This document shows, in pieces, positions 18,103-26,270 of a DNA stretch of 51,300 bases. Position 1 is the stretch's first letter. Each line of letters begins with the position of its first letter. Location: positions 1-51,300 of the forward strand of contig NZ_RHOY01000022.1 of assembly GCF_003946725.1 (NCBI RefSeq), in the 5' to 3' direction. The DNA comes from Agrilactobacillus yilanensis. Lineage in GTDB: Bacteria > Bacillota > Bacilli > Lactobacillales > Lactobacillaceae. The position numbers were made by a program, and so were the translations under genes. The notes beneath the pieces are model-generated. The model saw only the letters and a list, made by a program, of their open reading frames with translations. It did not search any database and had not been told where the DNA came from.

Positions 18103-18214
18103 AGAGCGTGAGCCAATACGGGTGATTTCGTAATATAACCTAGACTTGGCAGGTAGTCGCTTGCGACTAGCAACAAGGCGTAGTTATATGTAGAAATCAG
18201 TATTGGCGAGCGCG
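18103..18214 (+). repeat. Hairpin repeat, type B, fused to the next copy
   Basis: Second stem GCCAATAC/GTATTGGC is a compensated variant of the B stem. It ends in GAGCGCG (18208-18214), which at the same time is the start of the following copy, so two elements share one terminal-stem strand. Confidence 0.88.
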
Positions 18215-18322
18215 AACTAGAGCGGGAAAACCGCGAGCACTAACCTAGAATTATGAAATAAGTGTACTTCGCTTATGAATAATTCGTAGTTAGGTGAGCG
18301 TTTTGCTCTAGTGAGCGCGTTT
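18208..18322 (+). repeat. Hairpin repeat, outer type D with apical type A
   Basis: Outer stem CTAGAGC/GCTCTAG, terminal stem GCGC/GCGC (both strands changed from GCGT/ACGC). The apical hairpin is that of type A (AATTAT..ATAAGTG/CGCTTAT..ATAATT). It is a clear combination of modules seen separately elsewhere. Confidence 0.88.
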
Positions 18323-18326
18323 AATC

Positions 18327-18442
18327 AGAGCGCGACTAAAGACGGGTTGATTTTGAGCATAGCCTAGACTAACGCCGTGAGCGGGCTTTGCTTACAAGTT
18401 AGACGTAGCTAAGCGCAGAAATCAGTCTTTAGGAGCGCGTTT
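18327..18442 (+). repeat. Hairpin repeat, type C
   Basis: Second stem CTAAAGAC/GTCTTTAG, terminal stem GCGC/GCGC. The third stem is TAGC/GCTA, where other types have TAAC/GTTA, and it still flanks the invariant CTA/GTA loop. The apical hairpin is CTAAC/GTTAG. Confidence 0.9.
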
Positions 18443-18529
18443 CAAAAAACAAGCATAAGATAGAACCGACATAAGCCCGGTCTTGGCTTGTGAGTAAGGC
18501 GTAGTTATATGTAGAAATCAGTATTGGCC
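18443..18529 (+). repeat. 5'-truncated remnant of hairpin repeat
   Basis: Carries the apical hairpin ATAAGCCCGGTCTTGGCTTGTGAGTAAGG and a type B 3' outer arm (ATGTAGAAATCAGTATTGGC) with no matching 5' arm. It may supply the -35 hexamer of the gene at 18589. Confidence 0.7.
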
Positions 18530-18554
18530 CAAAAGTTTCGCGATAGCGTATAAT
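18524..18554 (+). promoter_or_regulatory. Possible promoter of the GT-C-like gene
   Basis: TATAAT at 18549-18554 with a weak TTGGCC at 18524-18529 (19-bp spacer). The -35 candidate lies in the tail of the repeat remnant. Confidence 0.45.
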
Positions 18555-18588
18555 AAACCTATAATTATGTACATAAGGATGGCGTTTT

Positions 18589-20268
18589 ATGTCACAATTC
18601 AAAGCCTTGATACAGCGGCACCAACGACTTACCATAGCCCTCATCTTCTTAATTTTAGCGGGCTTATTTATTATACCTTTCACACTGAGCTTTACCCCAA
18701 TGATCGCCGGCGACGATAGTAAATTTCACCTATCCAGAACTTACAGCCTCTATCTTGTTTTAAAATCCGGCCATCTGCTCCCCGGTTATGATTTCATGGC
18801 CTTTAACAACGTAGGCACCATGGTCAATGTCTTTTATCCTTATTTAACCACCTCACTGCCCATCGCGCTTTTACAATTCTTGACCCACCATTGGTTATTG
18901 TCTTACAAGCTATTCTTCTTTTGCACCACTTGGCTGACGCTTTATGTGAGTTACTATACCGTTCAAAAATTAACCAATCGGCATGAAACCGCGACTATTT
19001 TTGCGATACTCTACACCTTTTGCACTTACCGCATTGATGTGACCTATCCTCGATTTGACCTTGGCGAATATGCCGTATTTATTGTGCTGCCCTTGATTTT
19101 TATAGGTTTTGAACTGATGCTTCAAAAACAAGATTACTCTAAGTGGCCTTGGGTCGCGCTGGGGATGACTTTTGTCATGTATAGCCACCTACTGTCAGTC
19201 TTGTTGATTGCGCTTATTTTAGGCCTGCGCTTACTGATCGGCTTAGGCAAGGTTCATAAATTATTTTTTATTAACTTAGCAAAAGCCATCGGTGTTTTTA
19301 GTTTCTTAAGCCTCTATCAGTTAATTTCTATTTTGGAACAATTTCAATTTCAAGCTTTAAAGACCGTCAGTACTGATAAATTAACAAAAATCTTAAAAGA
19401 TCCCGCCGACTTGTTGGTAAATAGTCTAAATAACAGCATTTATGTGTACACTATTGGCTTTTTTGGTGTCTTTGCCTTATTTTTGATCTTAACCCATCTC
19501 ACAAAACTCACTTTTAATGATATTCACTATGGCGCCTTTGTCTTTTTAGGCTTGTTAACCTTCATTTTGACAAGCAAACTCTTCCCGTGGAAACATTTTA
19601 ACGGCACCATCGTTAATATGATGCAATACCCTTATCGCTTCACCATGTTTGCCAGTTTCTTTTTCTTACTCGTTGGTTCGGTCATCATAACCCAACTGCT
19701 AGATGCCACTGCTGCACCGCGCATTTGGCCATTATTAGCCGGCTTTGTCATCTTTTTAATTGTCTTTGGCCGCAGTATTGATGACATTACCCATAAAGCA
19801 AACAAAGTAGCTGCCGCCCAGTATCCGGAGATCACTTATTTTCAAATGGCGGATTTTGAAAATGCCACAACAAATGATTACATCCCCGTTAAAGCCTTAG
19901 ATCACTGGTCAGAGCTGCAGGTCCACACATTTTACATCGACAACCGACAGCCCGCTGACTTTAGTCTATCCGCAGATGAAGATCATTTTGTACTGACATT
20001 CAAAACAACTAAAGCCAAACAAATTGTGACGATGCCGATTTTAAATTACAAAGGTACTGTTGTTTTAAATCCAACAGACAACACCCGCTTTCCAGTGAAA
20101 AGTTCAAAATACGGTACGATTCAAGTCACCATGCCCCACGCCGGTGGTCACAAACTTGTCATCAGTTATCAACCCAGTCTATTACGCAAGCTAAGTGCCT
20201 TCATTTCAGCCGCCAGCGCTCTACTTTTTAGTATTTTAGCCTTTAGGCGCCGGTGGGAAAAATTCTAA
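18589..20268 (+). CDS. Polytopic membrane protein, probable GT-C-type glycosyltransferase
   Basis: A 559-residue protein with about ten or eleven hydrophobic helices and a C-terminal extracellular beta domain of ~120 residues, ending in one more helix. After the first helix the loop reads PMIAGDDSKFHLSRTYSLY; an acidic pair there is typical of GT-C lipid-linked glycosyltransferases. It resembles the lactobacillar membrane proteins annotated as '6-pyruvoyl-tetrahydropterin synthase-related' or YfhO-like. A role in glycosylating cell-wall polymers or lipids is inferred only. Ribosome site AAGGA nine bases before the ATG. Monocistronic, closed by the terminator at 20277. Confidence 0.6.
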   Translation: MSQFKALIQRHQRLTIALIFLILAGLFIIPFTLSFTPMIAGDDSKFHLSRTYSLYLVLKSGHLLPGYDFMAFNNVGTMVNVFYPYLTTSLPIALLQFLTHHWLLSYKLFFFCTTWLTLYVSYYTVQKLTNRHETATIFAILYTFCTYRIDVTYPRFDLGEYAVFIVLPLIFIGFELMLQKQDYSKWPWVALGMTFVMYSHLLSVLLIALILGLRLLIGLGKVHKLFFINLAKAIGVFSFLSLYQLISILEQFQFQALKTVSTDKLTKILKDPADLLVNSLNNSIYVYTIGFFGVFALFLILTHLTKLTFNDIHYGAFVFLGLLTFILTSKLFPWKHFNGTIVNMMQYPYRFTMFASFFFLLVGSVIITQLLDATAAPRIWPLLAGFVIFLIVFGRSIDDITHKANKVAAAQYPEITYFQMADFENATTNDYIPVKALDHWSELQVHTFYIDNRQPADFSLSADEDHFVLTFKTTKAKQIVTMPILNYKGTVVLNPTDNTRFPVKSSKYGTIQVTMPHAGGHKLVISYQPSLLRKLSAFISAASALLFSILAFRRRWEKF

Positions 20269-20276
20269 GCAATTAA

Positions 20277-20333
20277 AATAAGGCCCGGTAACTTCTGATA
20301 TAAAAACATCAGAGACTACCGAGCCTTATTATT
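20277..20333. terminator. Bidirectional terminator
   Basis: AATAAGGC..CGGTA and TACCG..GCCTTATT pair, with an inner CTGAT/ATCAG helix. T-runs on both sides suit the convergent genes at 18589 and 20340. Confidence 0.85.
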
Positions 20334-20339
20334 TTTTAA

Positions 20340-21116
20340 CTAAACGATTGAAGCGCCACCATCAACGGCCACATATTGACCAGTCACATAACTGGACGCA
20401 TCCGATGAGAAGTATAAGATTGTCCCATTCAACTCGCCTTTACGACCAGGACGAGAAGCCGGTGTATTAAAGTTATACATCTTCATAAAGTCATCATTCT
20501 TAAATAAAGTGCCCTCTGTCATTTCACTTTCAAATAATCCAGGGCCAATTGAATTAACTGTAATATTATCTTGCATGTAAGAAGCAGCCATCCCCATAGT
20601 CAACCCACGAACAGCATCTTTAGAAGCATTATAGTTGTGTCGCCACAAAACAGGAACTTTATCAGCAATAATCGCATTTACAGAAGCAATATTGACAATC
20701 TTGCCATATTTTTGTTTCCGCATATAAGGCACCACATATTTGGACATGAAGAATGGCCCTTTAACGTTAATATCCATCCCTTTAATCCATTGCGCCTCAG
20801 TAATGTCTTCCACACCACCAGGAATGGCGATCCCCGCATTGTTCAGCAAAATATCAATTCTGCCAAAAGTATCAAAGACTTCTTGAACACCAGCTTTAAC
20901 GGCCGCTTCATCGGTGACATCACAAGCGATAACCAACGCCTTGCGTCCCATCTTTTCAATATCAGCAGCAACTTGCTCTAATTTTTCTTTTCGCCGAGCA
21001 AAAAGTGCAACGTTTGCTCCATTTTGAGCATAAGCTCTTGCCGCATCAGCACCTAACCCTGAAGACGCCCCTGTAACAATTGCAACCTTGCCGTTCAAAT
21101 TAAATAAACTGTTCAT
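20340..21116 (-). CDS. Short-chain dehydrogenase/reductase
   Basis: A 258-residue classical SDR that would reduce or oxidise a carbonyl/alcohol with NAD(P)(H). The cofactor motif TGASSGLG, NNAG, and the catalytic Ser (NIASVN) and YNASK are in order; DGGASIV closes the protein. It resembles gluconate 5-dehydrogenase/3-oxoacyl-reductase-like members, but the substrate is not predictable. I start at ATG 21116 (MNSLFNLNG) with AAGGGGA upstream rather than at the upstream methionine at 21161. Confidence 0.88.
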   Translation of the reverse strand: MNSLFNLNGKVAIVTGASSGLGADAARAYAQNGANVALFARRKEKLEQVAADIEKMGRKALVIACDVTDEAAVKAGVQEVFDTFGRIDILLNNAGIAIPGGVEDITEAQWIKGMDINVKGPFFMSKYVVPYMRKQKYGKIVNIASVNAIIADKVPVLWRHNYNASKDAVRGLTMGMAASYMQDNITVNSIGPGLFESEMTEGTLFKNDDFMKMYNFNTPASRPGRKGELNGTILYFSSDASSYVTGQYVAVDGGASIV

Positions 21117-21159
21117 AATAAAAAGTCCCCTTCCCATTCTGTATCTATCTAGTATATAC

Positions 21160-21188
21160 ATTATAAGTAAACGATTTCAACGTCTTAA
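21160..21188 (-). promoter_or_regulatory. Promoter of the SDR gene
   Basis: Minus strand TTAAGA (21188-21183) and TATAAT (21165-21160), spacer 17 bp. Confidence 0.6.
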
Positions 21189-21249
21189 CGTTAAATAACA
21201 ATTATTAATTAATATTTTGATATAATAGTATTAATACAATACTTTAAAA

Positions 21250-21282
21250 CACAAAAATAACGATAGACTCTTACATCTATCG
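21250..21282 (-). terminator. Terminator of the gene at 21325
   Basis: Minus strand CGATAGA/TCTATCG hairpin followed by TTATTTTTG. Confidence 0.7.
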
Positions 21283-21324
21283 TCAATTCTTTTCGAAACC
21301 TATTTTCATAATACGTTTATATTA

Positions 21325-21663
21325 TTAGTGATGGTCCACGAAAGCTTCAGTCGTACTTTCTTTCAAATAGCGCATCAATTGTGGCGCTTTATTTCTAAAA
21401 GATAGTTGAAACGACCGCCCTGGTGCCGGCGCATAAATTGTTGTCATCAGATGATCGTCTGCGTCGTCCGTAATTGTCAACGCTTCATCTACATAGTGAA
21501 CCGTGACAGCCTTATGATCTAATGCCGTCTCGCAAATTTCTTGCGTATAGTCGACAACCGCATCTTCGATTACTTGATTCAAACCAATTTCCACACCACT
21601 ACGTTGTAGTACACGTAATTGTCTTGTAGCACCTTCAAAAGTTAATGGGATTTTTGCATCCAT
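21325..21663 (-). CDS. Uncharacterised 112-residue protein
   Basis: I do not recognise a family. The protein is soluble and acidic-to-neutral, with a mixed alpha/beta look (AVTVHYVDEALTITDDADDHLMTTIYAP), and ends in FVDHH. I prefer ATG 21663 (MDAKIPLTFEG), preceded by GAGGGGG at about eleven bases. An upstream in-frame start at 21756 would add 31 residues, with no good ribosome site seen. It has its own terminator and is divergent from the cupin gene. Confidence 0.55.
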   Translation of the reverse strand: MDAKIPLTFEGATRQLRVLQRSGVEIGLNQVIEDAVVDYTQEICETALDHKAVTVHYVDEALTITDDADDHLMTTIYAPAPGRSFQLSFRNKAPQLMRYLKESTTEAFVDHH

Positions 21664-21823
21664 GCTTAACTTAGCCCCCTCAACAGCAATTATGTTAGTT
21701 ATACCAAAATCATAACCATACTTATTGTAACCGCTTAACGTAAGAAAGTGAAGCACTTTTTAGAAATATCATTTTCTTTTTGGGTCCGTACCAATTTTGA
21801 AAATGGCTTTTTTTGAATTTACA

Positions 21824-21852
21824 TTGACTTCTAGCCTTAACTCTTCTACATT
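21824..21852 (+). promoter_or_regulatory. Promoter of the cupin gene
   Basis: TTGACT (21824-21829) and TACATT (21847-21852) with a 17-bp spacer; AAGGAG at 21876-21881 precedes the ATG. Confidence 0.6.
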
Positions 21853-21888
21853 TATAACTGTATTAAAAAAAACTTAAGGAGTGTTCCT

Positions 21889-22188
21889 ATGGAAATCTTA
21901 GAAGGCCAACAAGGTCAAATCGTACACGAACACATTTATGATAAAGGCGGCCAACGTATCGGTCACCGCATTTTACCAAAAGGCATGAACAACGACAGCA
22001 TCCAACTGCATCCCGCACCAGCCCACGGCGTAATTATTACCGTTCGCGGCCGCATCGAATTTGGCACTGAAGACGGCCCCGTTGAATTATACCCTGGTAA
22101 AGTCGCTGTCATGGAAAAAGGCGACCTACATTACATGAAAGCCATTGAAGACAGCGAAGTCTTCGTCGTCTTAGACCTAGATAAATAG
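21889..22188 (+). CDS. Small cupin-domain protein
   Basis: A 99-residue single-domain cupin. The beta-barrel metal-site pattern is visible: HPAPAHGVIITVRGRIEFGTEDGPVELYPGKVAVMEKGDLHYMKA corresponds to cupin motifs 1 and 2, with candidate ligands His, His, Glu and His. Function may be sugar or small-molecule binding or isomerisation; I cannot specify. Its TAG stop codon overlaps the first bases (AGAGCG) of a hairpin repeat. Confidence 0.8.
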   Translation: MEILEGQQGQIVHEHIYDKGGQRIGHRILPKGMNNDSIQLHPAPAHGVIITVRGRIEFGTEDGPVELYPGKVAVMEKGDLHYMKAIEDSEVFVVLDLDK

Positions 22189-22302
22189 AGCGTAAGAGTT
22201 TACGGGTGACAATGCACATAACCTAGACTTACGACATAAGCCCGGTCTTGGCTTATAAGTAAGGCGTAGTTAGGTGAGCGCTTTGCTCCAGTGAACGCGT
22301 TT
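22187..22302 (+). repeat. Hairpin repeat, chimeric copy
   Basis: The 5' outer arm (GTAAGAGTTTACGGG) does not pair with the 3' outer arm, which is of type D (GCTCCAGTGAACGCG). The apical hairpin CTTACGACATAAG..CTTATAAGTAAG and the conserved joint are intact. It looks like two elements recombined at the joint. It begins within the stop codon of the cupin gene. Confidence 0.8.
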
Positions 22303-22309
22303 AAGAATC

Positions 22310-22425
22310 AGAGCGTGACAAAAGACGGGTTGATTTCGAGCATAGCCTAGGCTAACGCCGTGAGCGGTCTTTGCTTACAAGTTAGACGTAGCTAAGCGCA
22401 GAAATCAGTCTTTTGAAACGCGTTT
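22310..22425 (+). repeat. Hairpin repeat, type C variant
   Basis: Second stem CAAAAGAC/GTCTTTTG, compensated on both arms relative to CTAAAGAC/GTCTTTAG at 18327. Terminal stem GCGT against ACGC. The TAGC/GCTA joint stem is kept. Confidence 0.9.
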
Positions 22426-22432
22426 AAGACCC

Positions 22433-22441
22433 AGAGCGTGA
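22433..22441 (+). repeat. Stub of a hairpin repeat
   Basis: Only the first nine bases (AGAGCGTGA) of an element, cut off just before the terminator at 22450. Confidence 0.55.
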
Positions 22442-22449
22442 ATACTTAA

Positions 22450-22492
22450 AAAAGGCTAGACGCAGTTGTTACACAACTGCATCTAGCCTTTT
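22450..22492. terminator. Terminator between cupin and arsenite transporter genes
   Basis: AAAGGCTAGA-GCAGTTGT and ACAACTGC-TCTAGCCTTT form a long stem with T-run on the plus strand and A/T-rich sequence on the other, so it may work in both directions. Confidence 0.88.
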
Positions 22493-22494
22493 TA

Positions 22495-23532
22495 TTAACT
22501 AAATTTTTTCTTAAACCGTAGTGCCACATTCACTAGCGCCAATAATACCGGCACTTCTACCAACGGTCCGATTACCGCCGCAAAAGCTTCCCCCGAATTA
22601 ATTCCAAAAATACCAACGGCCACTGCAATAGCTAATTCAAAGTTATTACTGGCTGCTGTAAACGATAACGATGCCGCCACTGGATAAGCTACTTTGCGAC
22701 GGTGGGCAATCGCAAAAGAAGCAAAAAACATAATCAGGAAATATAAAAGTAAAGGTATTGCAATTCTAACCACATCTAACGGCAACTGCACTACTTTTTC
22801 GCCCTTCACAGAAAACATCATAATAATTGTAAAGATCAGTGCCCAAAACGTAATTCGACTAATTTTAGGGACATATTTTGTTTCAAACCATTGACGACCT
22901 TTAAAATGAATAATGGCATAACGGGAAGTAATTCCAGCTATAAACGGAATCCCTAAGTAAATAAATACTGTTTTTGCAATTTCCAGCATAGAAATATGCA
23001 ACGTATACGTTTTTAATCCAAACCAACCTGGTAAGATTGTTACAAAGAAATAGGCAAATATGGAATAAAATAAAATTTGAAAAATTGCATTAAACGCGAC
23101 TAAGCCTGCTGTATACTCACTATCACCGTGAGCCAGTTCACTCCAAACAATAACCATTGCAATACAGCGTGCCAAACCAATCATGATTAGCCCCACCATA
23201 TAATCTGGATAATTATGTAAAAACACCACTGCCAGCAAGAACATAATTATTGGGCCCAACACCCAGTTTTGAAATAATGAAAAGACCAATGTCCGCCAAT
23301 CTTTAAAAACACGCCCCATCTGCCCATAATCGACTTTAGTTAAAGGCGGATACATCATCAAAATTAACCCAATCGCAATGGGTAAAGAAGTGGTTCCAAT
23401 AGATAATTGATCAATAACGGTTGGCACTGCCGGCCAAAAATAACCAACACCGACCCCTACAACCATTGCTAGAATAATCCATCCAGTCATATAGCGATCA
23501 AAAATGGATAGCTTTTTACTTAAGTGTTCCAA
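22495..23532 (-). CDS. Arsenite efflux transporter, ACR3 family
   Basis: A 345-residue membrane protein with ten hydrophobic helices that exports arsenite (and perhaps antimonite) driven by membrane potential. The family's essential cysteine is visible in [14 protein letters not shown], followed by the conserved [15 protein letters not shown]. It is transcribed divergently from arsR-arsC across a shared region with two operators. Reduction of arsenate by ArsC would feed this pump. Confidence 0.93.
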   Translation of the reverse strand: MEHLSKKLSIFDRYMTGWIILAMVVGVGVGYFWPAVPTVIDQLSIGTTSLPIAIGLILMMYPPLTKVDYGQMGRVFKDWRTLVFSLFQNWVLGPIIMFLLAVVFLHNYPDYMVGLIMIGLARCIAMVIVWSELAHGDSEYTAGLVAFNAIFQILFYSIFAYFFVTILPGWFGLKTYTLHISMLEIAKTVFIYLGIPFIAGITSRYAIIHFKGRQWFETKYVPKISRITFWALIFTIIMMFSVKGEKVVQLPLDVVRIAIPLLLYFLIMFFASFAIAHRRKVAYPVAASLSFTAASNNFELAIAVAVGIFGINSGEAFAAVIGPLVEVPVLLALVNVALRFKKKFS

Positions 23533-23563
23533 AATAAAACCCCCAAAATTAATAATTCAACAT

Positions 23564-23579
23564 ATAGATATGTATCTAT
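23564..23579. promoter_or_regulatory. ArsR operator, transporter-proximal
   Basis: Perfect inverted repeat ATAGATA-TG-TATCTAT, close to the transporter start. Same half-sites as the box at 23616. Confidence 0.78.
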
Positions 23580-23605
23580 GTACAACATACACCGATTTTT
23601 TGAAT

Positions 23606-23634
23606 TTGACAATAGATAGATATATATCTATATT
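23606..23634 (+). promoter_or_regulatory. Promoter of arsR-arsC
   Basis: TTGACA (23606-23611) and TATATT (23629-23634), spacer 17 bp; the second ArsR operator fills the spacer. Confidence 0.82.
23616..23631. promoter_or_regulatory. ArsR operator, within arsR promoter
   Basis: Inverted repeat ATAGATA-TA-TATCTAT lying between the -35 and -10 elements, so bound repressor would block RNA polymerase. Confidence 0.8.
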
Positions 23635-23671
23635 AGATTTAACGCGTTTCTCAAATAAGGAGCTGTTTTAA

Positions 23672-24001
23672 ATGGACTATCATGCTTATAGCTTAATGCT
23701 CAAAGCAATGGCGGAACCTAACCGTCTAAAAATTATTGACCTATTATCTTGTGGCACATTATGCGCCTGTGATATTTTAGAACATTTTGAATTTTCTCAG
23801 CCGACTTTATCACACCATATGAAAGTCTTGCAAAATGCCGGTATTGTCAGTGCCAAAAAAGAAGGCAAATGGCAGCACTACACTTTAGAGCCAACTTTTA
23901 TCACTGGCTTTCAAGAAATGACCACCGCCTTACTTAAAGCCGATGACCAATGTCTTTGTCATGAAGCAAAGTCTTGTGACTGCTCAAGCACCACCCTATA
24001 G
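23672..24001 (+). CDS. arsR: ArsR/SmtB-family metalloregulator
   Basis: A 109-residue winged-helix repressor that releases DNA when it binds As(III). The sensor Cys pair sits in GTLCACDIL (Cys31, Cys33, with Cys27 near) at the start of the recognition region ([14 protein letters not shown]). The C-terminal tail adds four more cysteines ([12 protein letters not shown], residues 94-104), which may form a second metal site. Ribosome site AAGGAG upstream. It is directly followed by arsC and divergent from the ACR3 pump. Confidence 0.92.
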   Translation: MDYHAYSLMLKAMAEPNRLKIIDLLSCGTLCACDILEHFEFSQPTLSHHMKVLQNAGIVSAKKEGKWQHYTLEPTFITGFQEMTTALLKADDQCLCHEAKSCDCSSTTL

Positions 24002-24011
24002 GAGGATGTTT

Positions 24012-24413
24012 ATGCCGCAAATTTATTTTTTATGTACCGGTAATGCCTGCCGCAGTCAAATGGCAGAAGGCTTTGCTAAAAAGCTATTAGGTGCTGATTG
24101 GCAAATTGCCAGCGCTGGCCTGGAAACCCACGGTCTAAATCCGAAGGCCGTTGCGGTCATGGCTGAAAAAGGCATCGACATCAGTCAACAATATTCAAAA
24201 TTAATTGATCCTATGTATTTAGCCCATTGCGACCTCGTTGTCACCTTGTGTGGGGATGCTAAAGATCGCTGTCCACTGACCCCGCCTTCCGTTAAAAAAA
24301 TCCATTGGCCGTTACCTGATCCCGGTGCTGCCACCGGAACAGCTGAAAATCAGTTAGCGGTTTTTCGGCAAGTTCGGGATCAAATTGAAAAAAATATAAC
24401 AACACTGAACTAA
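24012..24413 (+). CDS. arsC: Arsenate reductase, thioredoxin-coupled LMW-phosphatase type
   Basis: Reduces arsenate to arsenite in the cytosol. The P-loop CTGNACRS (Cys8, Cys13, Arg14) and the redox pair Cys80/Cys87 in [11 protein letters not shown] match the pI258-type enzyme, and PDPGA with the catalytic Asp is present. The 133 residues are normal. I start at ATG 24012, with TAGGAGGA upstream and overlapping nothing; the longer frame opening at 23943 lies inside arsR. Confidence 0.93.
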   Translation: MPQIYFLCTGNACRSQMAEGFAKKLLGADWQIASAGLETHGLNPKAVAVMAEKGIDISQQYSKLIDPMYLAHCDLVVTLCGDAKDRCPLTPPSVKKIHWPLPDPGAATGTAENQLAVFRQVRDQIEKNITTLN

Positions 24414-24489
24414 ATTAAAACGCTTTATAGAATTCAGCTTTGTAATATGCTATGCTTAAGGTTCGATAATATTCTGGAGGTATTAATTC

Positions 24490-25536
24490 ATGAAAATCGT
24501 AGTCTTAGCTGGTGGGCGCAGTACAGAAAGAAACGTTTCTTTGTCCTCAGGTTCTAAAGTTGCCAATGCTTTAAGACGGAAAGGCCACAATGTTGCATTA
24601 GTTGACTTATTTTTAGGGGTCGAACTTCAATCTGAGGCCGCAATCGATGCTTTATTCACGGAACAACAAGTTGAAGTAAGTTACAAAATCAGTGACGCCG
24701 TTTTGACCGATGACGATATCAATGCGTTACGGACAGACGGTTCCACACAACTTTTTGGTCCGAATGTTTTACGCGTTTTACAAACTGCCGACATTGTCTA
24801 TCTTGGACTGCACGGTGAAGATGGGGAAAACGGCAAAGTACAAGCTGTTTTAGATCTATTTAATATCCGTTATACTGGTAGTGCCCCATTAAATTCTGGG
24901 ATGGTTATGAACAAAAAAGTCAGTAAAGAAATCATGATGTTCAACCAAATCCAAACAGCAGCTTTTGTAGTGGTAAAGGCTGGTCAGCCAATGCCAACCA
25001 AGTTGCCTTTTGATTACCCAGTTGTTGTAAAACCAAGTAATGGCGGTTCTAGTATCGGCACACATATTGCCCATACAGATAAAGAATTACATGACGCAAT
25101 CACAGACGCTTTGCGCTTTGATGATGAAATTCTGATTGAAGAATTTATTAAAGGTCGGGAATTTTCTTTAGGTATCGTCAATGGTCAAACAATGCCCGCA
25201 ATTGAAATCAAGCCTAACGAAGGCTGGTATGATTTTGAACACAAATTCCAAGACAATAAAACTAGTTTTGTCACACCACCAGATATTCCTGCCCAAGTTC
25301 ATGAAAATATGAAAGCTATTGCTATGAAGACCTTTGATGCTTTAGGTATGATTAACTATGGCCGCGTGGACTTTTTATGGAATCAAAAAGATGGTTTATA
25401 CGTTATTGAAGCCAATTCTTTACCTGGTATGACCCCACTTTCCTTATTACCACAAGAAGCTGCTGCTGTTGGTATCAGCTATGAAGAACTTTGTGATCGT
25501 ATTGTTCAAGGTAAATGGGCTTACTACAATAAATAA
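24490..25536 (+). CDS. ddl: D-Ala-D-X ligase (Ddl), predicted D-Ala-D-lactate type
   Basis: An ATP-grasp ligase of 348 residues that builds the terminal dipeptide or depsipeptide of the peptidoglycan precursor. [41 protein letters not shown] and [16 protein letters not shown] are the family blocks. In the omega loop the sequence is YDFEHKF. Phe253 stands where E. coli DdlB has Tyr216 (AKY). Phe at this position is the known marker of ligases that prefer D-lactate and of intrinsically vancomycin-resistant lactobacilli. Ribosome site CTGGAGG. Monocistronic. Confidence 0.94.
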   Translation: MKIVVLAGGRSTERNVSLSSGSKVANALRRKGHNVALVDLFLGVELQSEAAIDALFTEQQVEVSYKISDAVLTDDDINALRTDGSTQLFGPNVLRVLQTADIVYLGLHGEDGENGKVQAVLDLFNIRYTGSAPLNSGMVMNKKVSKEIMMFNQIQTAAFVVVKAGQPMPTKLPFDYPVVVKPSNGGSSIGTHIAHTDKELHDAITDALRFDDEILIEEFIKGREFSLGIVNGQTMPAIEIKPNEGWYDFEHKFQDNKTSFVTPPDIPAQVHENMKAIAMKTFDALGMINYGRVDFLWNQKDGLYVIEANSLPGMTPLSLLPQEAAAVGISYEELCDRIVQGKWAYYNK

Positions 25537-25540
25537 GACC

Positions 25541-25587
25541 ATTTAAAAAGACCGGTTCAAAAAATTAATTTTGAACTGGTCTTTATT
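25541..25587 (+). terminator. Terminator after ddl
   Basis: AAAGACCGGTTCAAAA / TTTTGAACTGGTCTTT stem with a five-base loop and a short T-rich tail. Confidence 0.85.
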
Positions 25588-25626
25588 TGGATATACTTTA
25601 GACTTAGCGCCTTGGGGGGCATTGTT

Positions 25627-26100
25627 ATGCAAACAACAAAAATTTATGGCAGTCGTTTAAAATACGGTTTTTTACTTTTTATTGGCGAACCATTTTTAAT
25701 GAGTGGCGGTTACGTCCTAGCCCAAAAAGGTGTGCTGGGCTTCATTGCCGCGATCCCTTGTTTTTTATTTTTTGGGCTAGGCGGTATCTTTATCCTCTAT
25801 AAATTAATTTCACCCTGTATCTTGATTATTACGGATGATGGTTTTTATGACCGTTCCTCTTTAATGGCCCATCGTAAATTAATTCCCTGGTCTAATGTGG
25901 CCAAAATTGATTTATCAAATTTAGAAAATGATTTGATCATGCCGGTCATTTTAAGAGATAACAGCGGAATTAATGCCCGAATTTTAAAAATGAATCGCCC
26001 GTTTGGCGGTGATTTACTGGTGAATTTAGAAAATGTCAAAAGTATCTCAATTCCTGAATTACAAGCTCTGATTCAAAAATATCTCGATCGTTTTAGCTGA
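25627..26100 (+). CDS. Membrane protein resembling the STM3941 family
   Basis: A 157-residue protein. Two hydrophobic segments lie in the first ~60 residues (YGFLLFIGEPFLMSGGYVLA and GFIAAIPCFLFFGLGGIFILY). A soluble, PH-like beta domain follows (LIITDDGFYDRSSLMAHRKLIPWSNVAKIDLSNL). This layout matches STM3941-type proteins of unknown function. ATG 25627 is preceded by a GGGGGG site. It stands alone between the ddl terminator and a convergent operon. Confidence 0.6.
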   Translation: MQTTKIYGSRLKYGFLLFIGEPFLMSGGYVLAQKGVLGFIAAIPCFLFFGLGGIFILYKLISPCILIITDDGFYDRSSLMAHRKLIPWSNVAKIDLSNLENDLIMPVILRDNSGINARILKMNRPFGGDLLVNLENVKSISIPELQALIQKYLDRFS

Positions 26101-26102
26101 TG

Positions 26103-26270
26103 CTACCACTGTTCATGATTCCAAGTGCGCCCATCAACTTCAGCCGCTGCAAGTTCAATGCGTTGCGTCTGGACTTGCAATAAATCAATTAAAGCTTGAT
26201 AAAACGCCCGCTGTGCATAATCTGGTTCTTCAGCCATTAAGGCTTTTAACTCAGCTTCAATTCGATCCAT
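26103..26270 (-). CDS. Small protein of 55 residues
   Basis: Begins MDRIEAELKALMAEEPDYAQ and ends in WNHEQW; mostly helical and acidic. It starts at ATG 26270 with AAAGGGG at a good distance and overlaps the end of the reductase gene by 14 bp, so it is the last gene of the sbcDC operon. I do not recognise the family. Confidence 0.65.
   Translation of the reverse strand: MDRIEAELKALMAEEPDYAQRAFYQALIDLLQVQTQRIELAAAEVDGRTWNHEQW

Noticed and set aside
18429-18683. Minus-strand reading frame of 84 codons over the 18443 repeat remnant and the start of the GT-C-like gene
   Set aside because: It is antisense to a convincing promoter, ribosome site and coding start.
23943-24011. Longer ArsC start inside arsR
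   Set aside because: The P-loop begins at residue 8 from ATG 24012, as in the family, and AGGAGG precedes that ATG.
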